DNA of 64,000 nucleotides from NCBI RefSeq assembly GCF_900105615.1, contig NZ_LT630003.1:2046001-2110000 (forward strand). Direction: 5' to 3'. Within the stretch, counting starts at the first letter, position 1. Each line of letters begins with the position of its first letter. This document shows, in pieces, positions 35,842 through 43,318 of the stretch. This DNA comes from Lacrimispora sphenoides JCM 1415. GTDB taxonomy: Bacteria > Bacillota > Clostridia > Lachnospirales > Lachnospiraceae. The position numbers and the translations under genes were made by a program. Below the pieces are notes generated by a model that did no database searches, had not been told where the DNA came from, and saw nothing but the letters and a program-made list of their open reading frames with translations.

Positions 35842-35924
35842 ATCCGACTCCCTTAATCTTTCTGTATTCCTCAAAACTTCCGGCGGCGCTATAGGATCAG
35901 CTCCGCCGGATAAACTCTGTAAAT

Positions 35925-36995
35925 TTATTTTACTTCCACGGACCAGCCCTCTGGCCCTTCAATCATGCCCAGCTGGATGCCGGTAATGGCATCATAAAGT
36001 TTCTGGGTCAGTTCTCCGATCTTACCGCCTCCCACAGACATTCTCTCTTCCTCAAACCGAAGCTCACCAACCGGGGATATAACGGCTGCCGTTCCTGTAC
36101 CAAAGCATTCTTCCATTGCACCGGATCTTGCCGCCGCAACCACCTCGTCAACCGAAACCTTCCGTTCTTCAACAGCCACTCCCCATTTTTTACACAGGGC
36201 AATGACGGAATCCCTGGTAACGCCCGGGAGAATGCTTCCGTTTAGCTCCGGGGTGATGACCACGCCGTTGATCTTAAAGAAGATGTTCATGGCACCTACT
36301 TCTTCGATGTATTTCCGGTAAACGCCGTCAAGCCATAACACCTGGGAATAGCCTTCATCATGAGCCTTTACCTGAGAAGCAAGGGAAGCAACGTAATTCC
36401 CCCCTGTCTTAGCTTCACCGATGCCGCCCTTTACCGCTCTCACATATTCATCCTCGATCCATATCTTGACCGGATCAAGGCCACTGGCATAATAAGCTCC
36501 AACAGGCGATAAGATGATCATGAACTTATAGGTGTTGGAAGGCCTGACCCCTAAAAATGGGTCGGTAGCAATTACAAAGGGCCTGATATAAAGGGAGGTT
36601 CCCGGTTTTGTAGGGATCCAATCCTGATCTACGTCTACAACTGTCTTTAACCCTTCTAAAAACAGATCTTCCGGAATCTCCGGTATGCAAAGCCTTCGGT
36701 TGCTTCTGTTGGCACGCTCGATATTCTTATCAGGACGGAACAGCAAGACCCTGCCGTCTTCTGTCTTGTATGCCTTTAAGCCCTCGAACATCTCCTGTCC
36801 GTAATGGAATACCATGGAAGAAGGGTCCAGCTCCAGCTTATGATAAGGCACGATCCTGGGATCATACCAGCCCTTTCCCTCTTCATAGTCCACCTCAAAC
36901 ATATGATCCGTAAATATGGTTCCAAATGTCAACGGGTTATCATTGCCTGGTTTTTCTTTCGGGCAAGTTGTTTTTTCGATTCTGATTGTCTGCAT
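35925..36995 (-). CDS. ilvE: Branched-chain amino acid aminotransferase
   Basis: 356 residues, fold type IV PLP enzyme of the long IlvE form. Conserved elements: LDPSSMVFHYGQEMFEGLKAY (split by the loop), RPDKNIERANRSNRRLCIP, SLYIRPFVIAT, GEAKTGGNYVASL with the PLP lysine region, EEVGAMNIFF and FGTGTAAVISPVG. It interconverts Leu, Ile, Val and their 2-oxo acids with glutamate. No leucine-type leader is seen; the gap to the next gene is only about 100 bases. Confidence 0.97.
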   Translation of the reverse strand: MQTIRIEKTTCPKEKPGNDNPLTFGTIFTDHMFEVDYEEGKGWYDPRIVPYHKLELDPSSMVFHYGQEMFEGLKAYKTEDGRVLLFRPDKNIERANRSNRRLCIPEIPEDLFLEGLKTVVDVDQDWIPTKPGTSLYIRPFVIATDPFLGVRPSNTYKFMIILSPVGAYYASGLDPVKIWIEDEYVRAVKGGIGEAKTGGNYVASLASQVKAHDEGYSQVLWLDGVYRKYIEEVGAMNIFFKINGVVITPELNGSILPGVTRDSVIALCKKWGVAVEERKVSVDEVVAAARSGAMEECFGTGTAAVISPVGELRFEEERMSVGGGKIGELTQKLYDAITGIQLGMIEGPEGWSVEVK

Positions 36996-37099
36996 TGATA
37001 CTCTTCCTTTCCCTTACCGGCATATCTGTCAGTTATTGTAATTTATCTATCATTATCTTCCAAAAAGGGTTGGCTGTCAAGAATCTTAGGCTTTATTTA

Positions 37100-38008
37100 C
37101 TAAACCGAAATGGAATCAAAACCATAACTTTGAGTTATATGGCGGGGAAGTTCCATTCTCACCGTCTTCATCGGGTTTACTGTCTGGCAGATGACAAGGT
37201 CCCCGGTCATGGTAAGCAGCATGCCGGCTTCCTCATAATCCATCCCAACCTTTTCCTTCATAAACTCATACATCTGCCTGGAAGCCGCCCGCCAGGCCTC
37301 CTCCACCTGTTCCCTGGATGCAAGGGTGATAAGCTTATCCTCTGTTTCGATCATTGGATAGGAAACGCAGTTTTTATTTCTCACTACGCTCACCCGGACG
37401 ATAGCCCGTCCTTCTATTTCCAGACCGCAGTCCTCCACTTCGCCGTCTCCCATGACAGCATGAAAATCTCCCATGGACAAAAGAGCTCCCTCCGCAAATA
37501 CAGGCAGATATAAGGATGCTCCCTTTTTGATCTGAGTGCAATCCATATTTCCGCCATGGTCCATGGGGGTGATGGTGGATACTCCCTCGCCTGCCGGTGC
37601 CACTCCGATGACGCCGATCATGGGTTTTACCGGGATTTTGACCCGTTCATTGAAATAGGCATATCCTCCCTTTACAGGCACCCGCCTTAATACTTTCCGG
37701 GGAAATTCCTCCTTTTCGCTTCCGCTGCCAGGCCCTAGCATGACAATACCCACAGGGCCCATTTCAATATCCAGAATATCAATCTTAAGCATATCTCCCG
37801 GCATCGCTCCCTCAATATAGAGAGGCCCTGTAGCCGGATTCCCTGGCTTTCTTATGACATTTTCAAAGGTAGCCTCTTCCGGAAGAAACTGGTTTGTAAA
37901 GCAGTCGTAGGTCTCAAAGGCCACGATTTCTCCTGCCATGATCCTGCCGCAGGGCGGATTCTCCTTTGCAAGAACATTTGTAATATAATCCCTGGTTATG
38001 GTTTTCAT
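37100..38008 (-). CDS. Acetamidase/formamidase family protein
   Basis: 302 residues, FmdA_AmdA family. Motifs: GEIVAFETYDCFTNQF, NPATGPLYIEGAMPGDML, PMIGVIGVAPAG, DHGGNMDCTQIKKGASLYLPVF and LLSMGDFHAVMGDGEV. These carry the acidic and His metal-site residues of the family. It should hydrolyse a short amide to acid and ammonia; the exact substrate cannot be fixed. It follows the MATE gene on the same strand by 12 bases, so they probably share a transcript. Confidence 0.92.
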   Translation of the reverse strand: MKTITRDYITNVLAKENPPCGRIMAGEIVAFETYDCFTNQFLPEEATFENVIRKPGNPATGPLYIEGAMPGDMLKIDILDIEMGPVGIVMLGPGSGSEKEEFPRKVLRRVPVKGGYAYFNERVKIPVKPMIGVIGVAPAGEGVSTITPMDHGGNMDCTQIKKGASLYLPVFAEGALLSMGDFHAVMGDGEVEDCGLEIEGRAIVRVSVVRNKNCVSYPMIETEDKLITLASREQVEEAWRAASRQMYEFMKEKVGMDYEEAGMLLTMTGDLVICQTVNPMKTVRMELPRHITQSYGFDSISV

Positions 38009-38020
38009 ACTTTTCTCCTT

Positions 38021-39385
38021 TTACTGTTTTCTTTTTTCACTAAGCTCCGGCCATATGGTCACCAGCATGGTTATAAAGCAGGCTCCTCCTCCGATGAGAT
38101 TGGAAACCGGCTCCGCCATAAAGACCCCTGCCACCCCGTTTCCAAGCAACCCCGGTAGGATGAGGATCAGAGGAATCACGATCACCACCTTGCGGAAGAT
38201 GGAGAAAAATACCGCTTTTCTTGCTTTTCCCAGTGCCACAAACACAGACTGGCCGGCAAACTGCAGGGACATGAAAAAGAAGCCGAAGTAATAGATCCGC
38301 ATCGCCGGTACACCTGCCTTTATCAGTGCTTCTTCCTGATTGAAAATTCGGATAAAAAACTCCGTAAAGCCATGGACCAGCCCCCACATGACTGTGGTAT
38401 ATGAGATGGAAACTACTGATGTAAAAATAATTGCCCGTTTTACCCGGTCATATTTTTCTGCCCCGTAATTAAAGCCCATGACCGGCTGCGCACCATTGGT
38501 AATTCCGCTTACAGGCATGGAGATTACCTCCCGGACCGAATTGATGACGGTCATAACTCCCACATACAAATCGCCGCCATAGTGCTGTAAGGAAGCATTA
38601 TACATGATCTGTACCAGGCTGTTGGTAATGGACATGGTAAAGCCTGACATTCCAAGGGCAATGATATTTTTCACCCTGTGTTTTCTCAATCGAAAGCAGG
38701 AGGTCCTAAGCTTTAAAATCGCTTTCTTTCCTGTCAGGAATTTAACAATCCAGAGAGCAGAAAGAAACTGAGACAATATGGTGGCAAGGGCCGCGCCTCT
38801 TACCCCCATATCCAGAACAAAAATAAATATGGGGTCTAAAATAATATTGGCAACCGCTCCCAAAAGAACCGTTACCATCCCTATCGTTCCAAATCCCTGA
38901 GAGTTGATAAAGCTGTTCATCCCAAGGCCAATCATAACGAAAACATTGCCAAGCAGGTAAATGCTGATGTATTGATCCGCATACGGATAAGTAAGATCGC
39001 TGGCACCGAACAAATACAGCATGGGCTTTTTTAAAATCAGACCCAAAACGGTAAGCCCCAGACCAAAAGCCACCAGGAGGACAAAGGAATTACCCATGAT
39101 CTTTTCCGCTTCTTTATCATTACCCCGCCCCCTCTCAATGGAGCACAAAGGCGCACCGCCCATGCCGAATAAATTGGCAAAGGCTATGACAATGGAAATG
39201 ATGGGAAGACACAGGCCAAGTCCTGTTAATGCCATGGTCGCATTTTCCGGAAGCCTTCCTATGTAAATTCTGTCTACGATATTGTAAAGCACATTGATCA
39301 GCTGAGCCAATGTCATGGGGACGGCCAGCCCTAATATGTTTTCCACTACGTTTCCTTTTGAAAAATCATTCTTTGTATCTGTCAT
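38021..39385 (-). CDS. MATE-family efflux transporter
   Basis: 454 residues with 12 predicted membrane helices in two related halves. N-terminal GNVVENILGLAVPMTLAQLINVLYNIVD (two helices around a short loop), IGRLPENATMALTGLGLC, ERGRGNDKEAEKIMGNS and the second-half GITNGAQPVMGFNYGA are typical of the DinF/NorM-like MATE group. Family members export cationic drugs or metabolites with Na+ or H+ influx. Substrate unknown. Confidence 0.94.
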   Translation of the reverse strand: MTDTKNDFSKGNVVENILGLAVPMTLAQLINVLYNIVDRIYIGRLPENATMALTGLGLCLPIISIVIAFANLFGMGGAPLCSIERGRGNDKEAEKIMGNSFVLLVAFGLGLTVLGLILKKPMLYLFGASDLTYPYADQYISIYLLGNVFVMIGLGMNSFINSQGFGTIGMVTVLLGAVANIILDPIFIFVLDMGVRGAALATILSQFLSALWIVKFLTGKKAILKLRTSCFRLRKHRVKNIIALGMSGFTMSITNSLVQIMYNASLQHYGGDLYVGVMTVINSVREVISMPVSGITNGAQPVMGFNYGAEKYDRVKRAIIFTSVVSISYTTVMWGLVHGFTEFFIRIFNQEEALIKAGVPAMRIYYFGFFFMSLQFAGQSVFVALGKARKAVFFSIFRKVVIVIPLILILPGLLGNGVAGVFMAEPVSNLIGGGACFITMLVTIWPELSEKRKQ

Positions 39386-39525
39386 TTATACAGTCCTTCT
39401 TATGATTCTCATTATTTTGCATGGATTCTCTCCTGTTTATTAATCATATCATCTTCCCCGTATTTTTGCATCCGTTTTTCCCCATAAACTTTCCTGATTG
39501 TTGGATCCAATGGGTTTTATACCTG

Positions 39526-39576
39526 AAAAAACAGGAAGGCATTCCAAAGATCATAAATCTTTGAGATACCCTCCTG
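39526..39576 (-). terminator. Terminator of fucO
   Basis: Minus strand ACAGGA ... TTCCTGT with an inner CAAAGA/TCTTTG stem, then TTTTTTC, 12 bases after the fucO stop. Confidence 0.8.
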
Positions 39577-39587
39577 TGGAACGTGTA

Positions 39588-40736
39588 TTACATAAGGGAA
39601 CGATACAGTTTAATGATATCTTCCAAACTGGCTTCCCTGGGATTTCCCGGAGCGCATGCATCTGCCGCTGCGGATTCTGCCAGGAACTGCACATCCTCTT
39701 CTTTTACAATCTGTGTTAAATCAGCCGGTATCCCTACATCTACAGACAGTTTTTTGACCGAATCAACCGCTGCCTTGCGGTATTCTTCTTCCGTCATGCT
39801 CTCAGTTCCTTCCACGCCCATTGCCCTTGCAATGTCACGGTACTTCTCACCGGTTGTTTCGGCGTTGAATTCCATGATGGTAGGAAGCAGAATGGCGTTT
39901 GCCACCCCATGAGGCGTGTCATAAACAGCGCCAAGTGCATGTGCCATGGAATGCACGATACCAAGTCCGCAGTTTGAAAATCCCATACCTGTAATGTACT
40001 GGCCCAATGCCATGCCTTCCCGGCCTTCGGCGGTATTGTCCACGGCTCCTCTTAAGCTTTTTCCTATTAATTCAACTGCCTTTAAATTGAACATATCTGT
40101 GATGGGATTGGCACCCTTTGTAATATAACCTTCGATTGCATGGGTCAAGGCGTCCATGCCTGTAGCGGCAGTCAGGCCCTTTGGCATGCTGGCCATCATG
40201 TCCGGATCAACGATGGCAACAATGGGAATATCATGTGGATCCACACAGACAAATTTGCGTTTCTTTTCCACATCAGTGATCACGTAGTTGATGGTAACTT
40301 CCGCTGCCGTACCTGCTGTGGTGGGAACCGCGATAATCGGTACGCTTGGTTTTTTAGTGGGAGCCACTCCTTCTAAGCTTCTTACATCTTCGTATTCCGG
40401 ATTTGCAATGATGATGCCGATGGCTTTAGCCGTATCCATGGAAGAGCCGCCGCCGACCGCTATGATATAATCCGCTCCTGACGTTTTAAATGCCTCCACC
40501 CCTGTCTGGACATTTTCGATGGTCGGGTTTGGCTTGATATCTGAATAGATCTCATACTCCATTTCGTTTTCTTCCAGGATCTTTGTGATCTTTGAGGTTA
40601 CGTTAAACTTAATTAAGTCGGGATCTGATGCAAGAAATGCCTTTTGAAATCCTCTTCTTTTTACCTCGCCCGGAATCTCTAAAATTGCACCGGAGCCGTG
40701 ATATGATGTTTCGTTTAATACAATCCTGTTTGCCAT
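39588..40736 (-). CDS. fucO: Lactaldehyde reductase / iron-containing 1,2-propanediol-type alcohol dehydrogenase (FucO)
   Basis: 382 residues, the same length as E. coli FucO and similar along its whole length by recall: MANRIVLNETSYHG at the start, DYIIAVGGGSSMDTAKAIG for NAD, TTAGTAAEVTINYVITD, VCVDPHDIP, and metal ligands D and H in MDALTHAIEGY, then H in VHSMAHALGAV and DTPHGVANA. It reduces lactaldehyde to 1,2-propanediol with NADH, regenerating NAD in fucose or rhamnose fermentation. No fucose or rhamnose genes are next to it. It is downstream of a TetR gene and a large symmetrical operator. Confidence 0.94.
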   Translation of the reverse strand: MANRIVLNETSYHGSGAILEIPGEVKRRGFQKAFLASDPDLIKFNVTSKITKILEENEMEYEIYSDIKPNPTIENVQTGVEAFKTSGADYIIAVGGGSSMDTAKAIGIIIANPEYEDVRSLEGVAPTKKPSVPIIAVPTTAGTAAEVTINYVITDVEKKRKFVCVDPHDIPIVAIVDPDMMASMPKGLTAATGMDALTHAIEGYITKGANPITDMFNLKAVELIGKSLRGAVDNTAEGREGMALGQYITGMGFSNCGLGIVHSMAHALGAVYDTPHGVANAILLPTIMEFNAETTGEKYRDIARAMGVEGTESMTEEEYRKAAVDSVKKLSVDVGIPADLTQIVKEEDVQFLAESAAADACAPGNPREASLEDIIKLYRSLM

Positions 40737-40809
40737 GATAACCTCTCCTTCTCCTTAATAATTTGACATGTTATTATGTTATTATTTTAACAACATGTAG
40801 GCAAAAAAT

Positions 40810-40867
40810 AAAGTTACAATCCGTATACTTTGTAACAATTGTTACAAAAGATACAAACTGTAACTTT
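40810..40867. promoter_or_regulatory. Concentric four-half-site operator upstream of fucO
   Basis: A perfect 20-base palindrome, TTTGTAACAATTGTTACAAA (40829-40848), is nested inside a perfect 9-base inverted repeat, AAAGTTACA (40810-40818) and TGTAACTTT (40859-40867). Both share the same centre at 40838.5. This gives four GTTACA/TGTAAC half-sites at 813, 831, 841 and 859. It is the layout expected for two or more dimers of a TetR-type repressor, and the TetR gene is immediately upstream. Confidence 0.8.
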
Positions 40868-40886
40868 TCCTTTATGGCAATCATGA

Positions 40887-41456
40887 CTAAATCAGGCCTA
40901 CTTCTGAAAATACCGTTTCCAGCTTAGGCGGCATGGCTTCTGTCAGACTTTCCGCCATCTCGGACGGAGTCTGCTTCATGCCCGAAAGGACCCATTTCAC
41001 CGTCATGTATACGGAACCTCTGCAATACATCTCAAGAAGAAACTGGATTTCTTCCGAAAGCATCTCCTGTCTCTTCCTGGTGATAAGTTCCGTATAAAAT
41101 CCCATGATCAGTTCAAAATCATGTTCTTTTAAAGAGTTATAATCGTCAGAACGGAACGCCTCCGTAAAGAATACCTTTTCCTTCTTGATAAATTCGAATT
41201 TTTCCTTCAGGCTCTGACGTACGGTTTTATCCACCCCGATCTGGGCAAAGGATTCCAGCACCAGCTTGTCAAAATACCAGTTGATCAAATCGTACTTATC
41301 TTTAAAATTACGGTAAAAGGTTTGTCTGGTCATCCCACACCCGTCCACAATGTTCTGTACCGTAATTTTATCCACGGGTTTGGTTTTCATGCAATCCTTT
41401 ATGGAATCGGCCAGACGGTATTTTGTTTTTTCGCTTTTGTTTGGATTGTCAATCAT
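40887..41456 (-). CDS. TetR-family transcriptional regulator (DhaS-like)
   Basis: 189 residues. N-terminal HTH at about 14-60: SIKDCMKTKPVDKITVQNIV, then GMTRQTFYRNFKDKYDL, typical of the TetR recognition helix. The C-terminal part is all-alpha (ligand and dimer domain) with the LINWYFDKLV start seen in the dihydroxyacetone kinase regulator group. It is on the same strand as fucO with the concentric operator in the 150-base gap, so it most likely controls fucO, possibly in response to an aldehyde. Confidence 0.9.
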   Translation of the reverse strand: MIDNPNKSEKTKYRLADSIKDCMKTKPVDKITVQNIVDGCGMTRQTFYRNFKDKYDLINWYFDKLVLESFAQIGVDKTVRQSLKEKFEFIKKEKVFFTEAFRSDDYNSLKEHDFELIMGFYTELITRKRQEMLSEEIQFLLEMYCRGSVYMTVKWVLSGMKQTPSEMAESLTEAMPPKLETVFSEVGLI

Positions 41457-41490
41457 GTTCCGCTCCTGTCCTGTTCATTCTATTTCCTCT

Positions 41491-41519
41491 ATTTTACCAT
41501 AGGTTCCCAGGTTTGTGAA
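41491..41519 (-). promoter_or_regulatory. Candidate promoter of the TetR gene
   Basis: Minus strand TTCACA (41519-41514), 17-base spacer, TAAAAT (41496-41491), 34 bases before the ATG. Confidence 0.5.
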
Positions 41520-41554
41520 CACTCTCATACTCGGATAGTATCCTGACTTGCCAA

Positions 41555-42190
41555 TTAAAGCTTTGTAATGTCCATGGTATACACAGGTCCTCCATACGTA
41601 TAGTAACTCCTTAAATCCACCTCATGAAAGACTCCGTCAAGCTTAACCACAGCCGGAATATCCCGTTCTATATATTCCAGGCTCAAGCGGTTTTTGATGC
41701 AGTAATTTTCCAGGACAGAGAAAAATTCTTCTTTAGTGCCTGGCTTTTCATTTAAATCAATGACAAGGGTACGTCCTCCCTTTGCTTTATTCAGTTCATT
41801 GGCAGTATGCTTTGCATAAAGGTAATTTAACGCCCATCTCCCCACAAGCACCACAGCATCCGATAAGATCATGTATCTTAAATAATCCGGAAGAAATGCA
41901 GCAAGAAACAATAAGAGAACTAATAAAATATCAAACCAGTACATAAAAGCCATGCCCCGCAGCCAGCTTAAATCCATTTCAGGCAGCTGTTTTAAGAGCT
42001 GGAACAGGCAGCCTGCCGCAAGATGAATGAGAAAAAACAGGCCCAGGCGGTCCATGACGATCTCCAGCCCCTGTCTGCCGGAGAAAAGCCAAAGTCCCAT
42101 GAAAGCACCTACAAATAAAATCATCCCCAAATCGGCTCCGGAAAACAGAATTTCCCAAAAAAGCTCTCTTTTTCCCTCGTTCCTATTCAT
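41555..42190 (-). CDS. Membrane protein paired with a LytTR regulator (DUF3021-like)
   Basis: 211 residues. Four membrane helices (about 15-37, 50-68, 82-102, 106-124) followed by a cytoplasmic tail of about 80 residues with an alternating strand/helix pattern (TLVIDLNEKPGTKEEFF, VVKLDGVFHEVDLRSYY). The helix layout and the position directly after a LytTR gene (8-base overlap) match DUF3021 proteins, which pair with LytTR regulators and often sequester them; the C-terminal tail is extra. Probable role: anti-activator or sensor for its partner. Confidence 0.65.
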   Translation of the reverse strand: MNRNEGKRELFWEILFSGADLGMILFVGAFMGLWLFSGRQGLEIVMDRLGLFFLIHLAAGCLFQLLKQLPEMDLSWLRGMAFMYWFDILLVLLLFLAAFLPDYLRYMILSDAVVLVGRWALNYLYAKHTANELNKAKGGRTLVIDLNEKPGTKEEFFSVLENYCIKNRLSLEYIERDIPAVVKLDGVFHEVDLRSYYTYGGPVYTMDITKL

Positions 42191-42641
42191 AATGCCTCAC
42201 CTCCAAAATCCTGTCTTTTACCTCTTTTAAATATTTCCTGGAAATATAAGTCACCTGGGAATTTATCATAGAGACCTTCATAAGCCCATTGAGCATAGGA
42301 GTATAGGTCCTTACCTTATCTATATTTATGATCACAGACTTGGATATCCGGATAAAATTAGACGGAAGAAGCCGCTCCAGTTCGTAAAGTCTCCTATTTG
42401 TCTCATAGGTTTCCTCTTTCGTATGGACCACCTGCTTTTCCTTCACCGTTTCAATCAAATAAATTTCTGTGCTCGGAACCCGGCAGATCTTTTCTTCCCT
42501 CTGGCACAAGAGCGTTACCGACCGGAACAAGTCCTGTTCTAAATATTCTGCAAGACGGTCCACCGCCTCATCCCGCTCATGGATGTACAACTCCGCAGAT
42601 TCTTCCGCATCATGGCTGACTGTTTTAATATTGACCTTCAT
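42183..42641 (-). CDS. LytTR-domain DNA-binding regulator
   Basis: 152 residues from the ATG at 42641, which has AGGAGG seven bases upstream; a longer start at 42671 lacks one. The N-terminal 50 residues are a short helical region without a receiver domain. Residues about 52-150 are a LytTR domain (EIYLIETVKEKQVVHTKEETY; LLPSNFIRISKSVIINIDKV; MINSQVTYISRKYLKEVKD). Membrane-coupled regulators of this kind work with the overlapping downstream gene. Confidence 0.9.
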   Translation of the reverse strand: MKVNIKTVSHDAEESAELYIHERDEAVDRLAEYLEQDLFRSVTLLCQREEKICRVPSTEIYLIETVKEKQVVHTKEETYETNRRLYELERLLPSNFIRISKSVIINIDKVRTYTPMLNGLMKVSMINSQVTYISRKYLKEVKDRILEVRHYE

Positions 42642-42736
42642 ACTGCTTCCTCCTGACTGCCATTTCATCATATCATATTAGAACCGGTTTTTACAGGGAT
42701 TATGGGTAAGTGGCCGGTTTTAAACGGTAAGAAGCT

Positions 42737-42791
42737 AAAACAGGGTATTTTGCCGCCGCCTTTACGGCGGACTGCAAAATACCCTGTTTTT
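42737..42791. terminator. Terminator between nrdG and the LytTR promoter region
   Basis: AAAACAGGGTATTTTGC pairs with GCAAAATACCCTGTTTT, 17 base pairs, with an inner CCGCC/GGCGG stem. It begins at the nrdG stop. Confidence 0.9.
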
Positions 42792-43308
42792 ATTCCCACA
42801 ATACAAGCTTTCCCATATCAAGGGATTCCTGCACTTTAATGATCCTCTGATTGGATGACCCTTTAAACCGCAGCTTTAAATCCTTTTTTTCCACTTCAAA
42901 CTTTCCGTCTACCATGACATCCAGACAGTCTAAGATCCGCCTTGTCTCTGGAAGCTTTCCAGTCATGTCTCCCAGAATATCCTTTTCAAAATCATAACCG
43001 GTGTAGCACCAGATCGTCTTTTCCGGAAAACGCTCCTTTACTTTCTCTATCAAAGACAGGATGCCCTTCTGATTTTTGGGATCCATGGGCTCTCCCCCCA
43101 GTAGGCTTAAGCCTGCAATATAGGGATGGTCTAAATATTCCAGTATCTTTGAGCCGGTTTCCGGACCATATTCCTGGCCGTAATGGAAATCCCAGGCTTC
43201 GGAATTAAAACACTCCTTGCAGCGGTGATTGCATCCGCTGACAAACAACGACACCCTGACCCCCGGGCCGTTCGCTACATCCGTAGGCTTTATGGTTGCA
43301 TAATTCAT
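42790..43308 (-). CDS. nrdG: Anaerobic ribonucleotide reductase activating protein
   Basis: 172 residues. Radical-SAM cysteine motif GCNHRCKECFN (C30-x3-C34-x2-C37), GGEPM after it, and a short barrel. NrdG uses S-adenosylmethionine and a 4Fe-4S cluster to place the glycyl radical on NrdD. It follows nrdD by 10 bases, same operon. ATG preceded by AGGAGG. Confidence 0.98.
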   Translation of the reverse strand: MNYATIKPTDVANGPGVRVSLFVSGCNHRCKECFNSEAWDFHYGQEYGPETGSKILEYLDHPYIAGLSLLGGEPMDPKNQKGILSLIEKVKERFPEKTIWCYTGYDFEKDILGDMTGKLPETRRILDCLDVMVDGKFEVEKKDLKLRFKGSSNQRIIKVQESLDMGKLVLWE

Positions 43309-43318
43309 GGCACACCTC

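Noticed and set aside
35925..37099. Search for a T-box or leader peptide before ilvE
   Set aside because: The upstream gap is about 100 bases and shows neither the T-box core nor a terminator.
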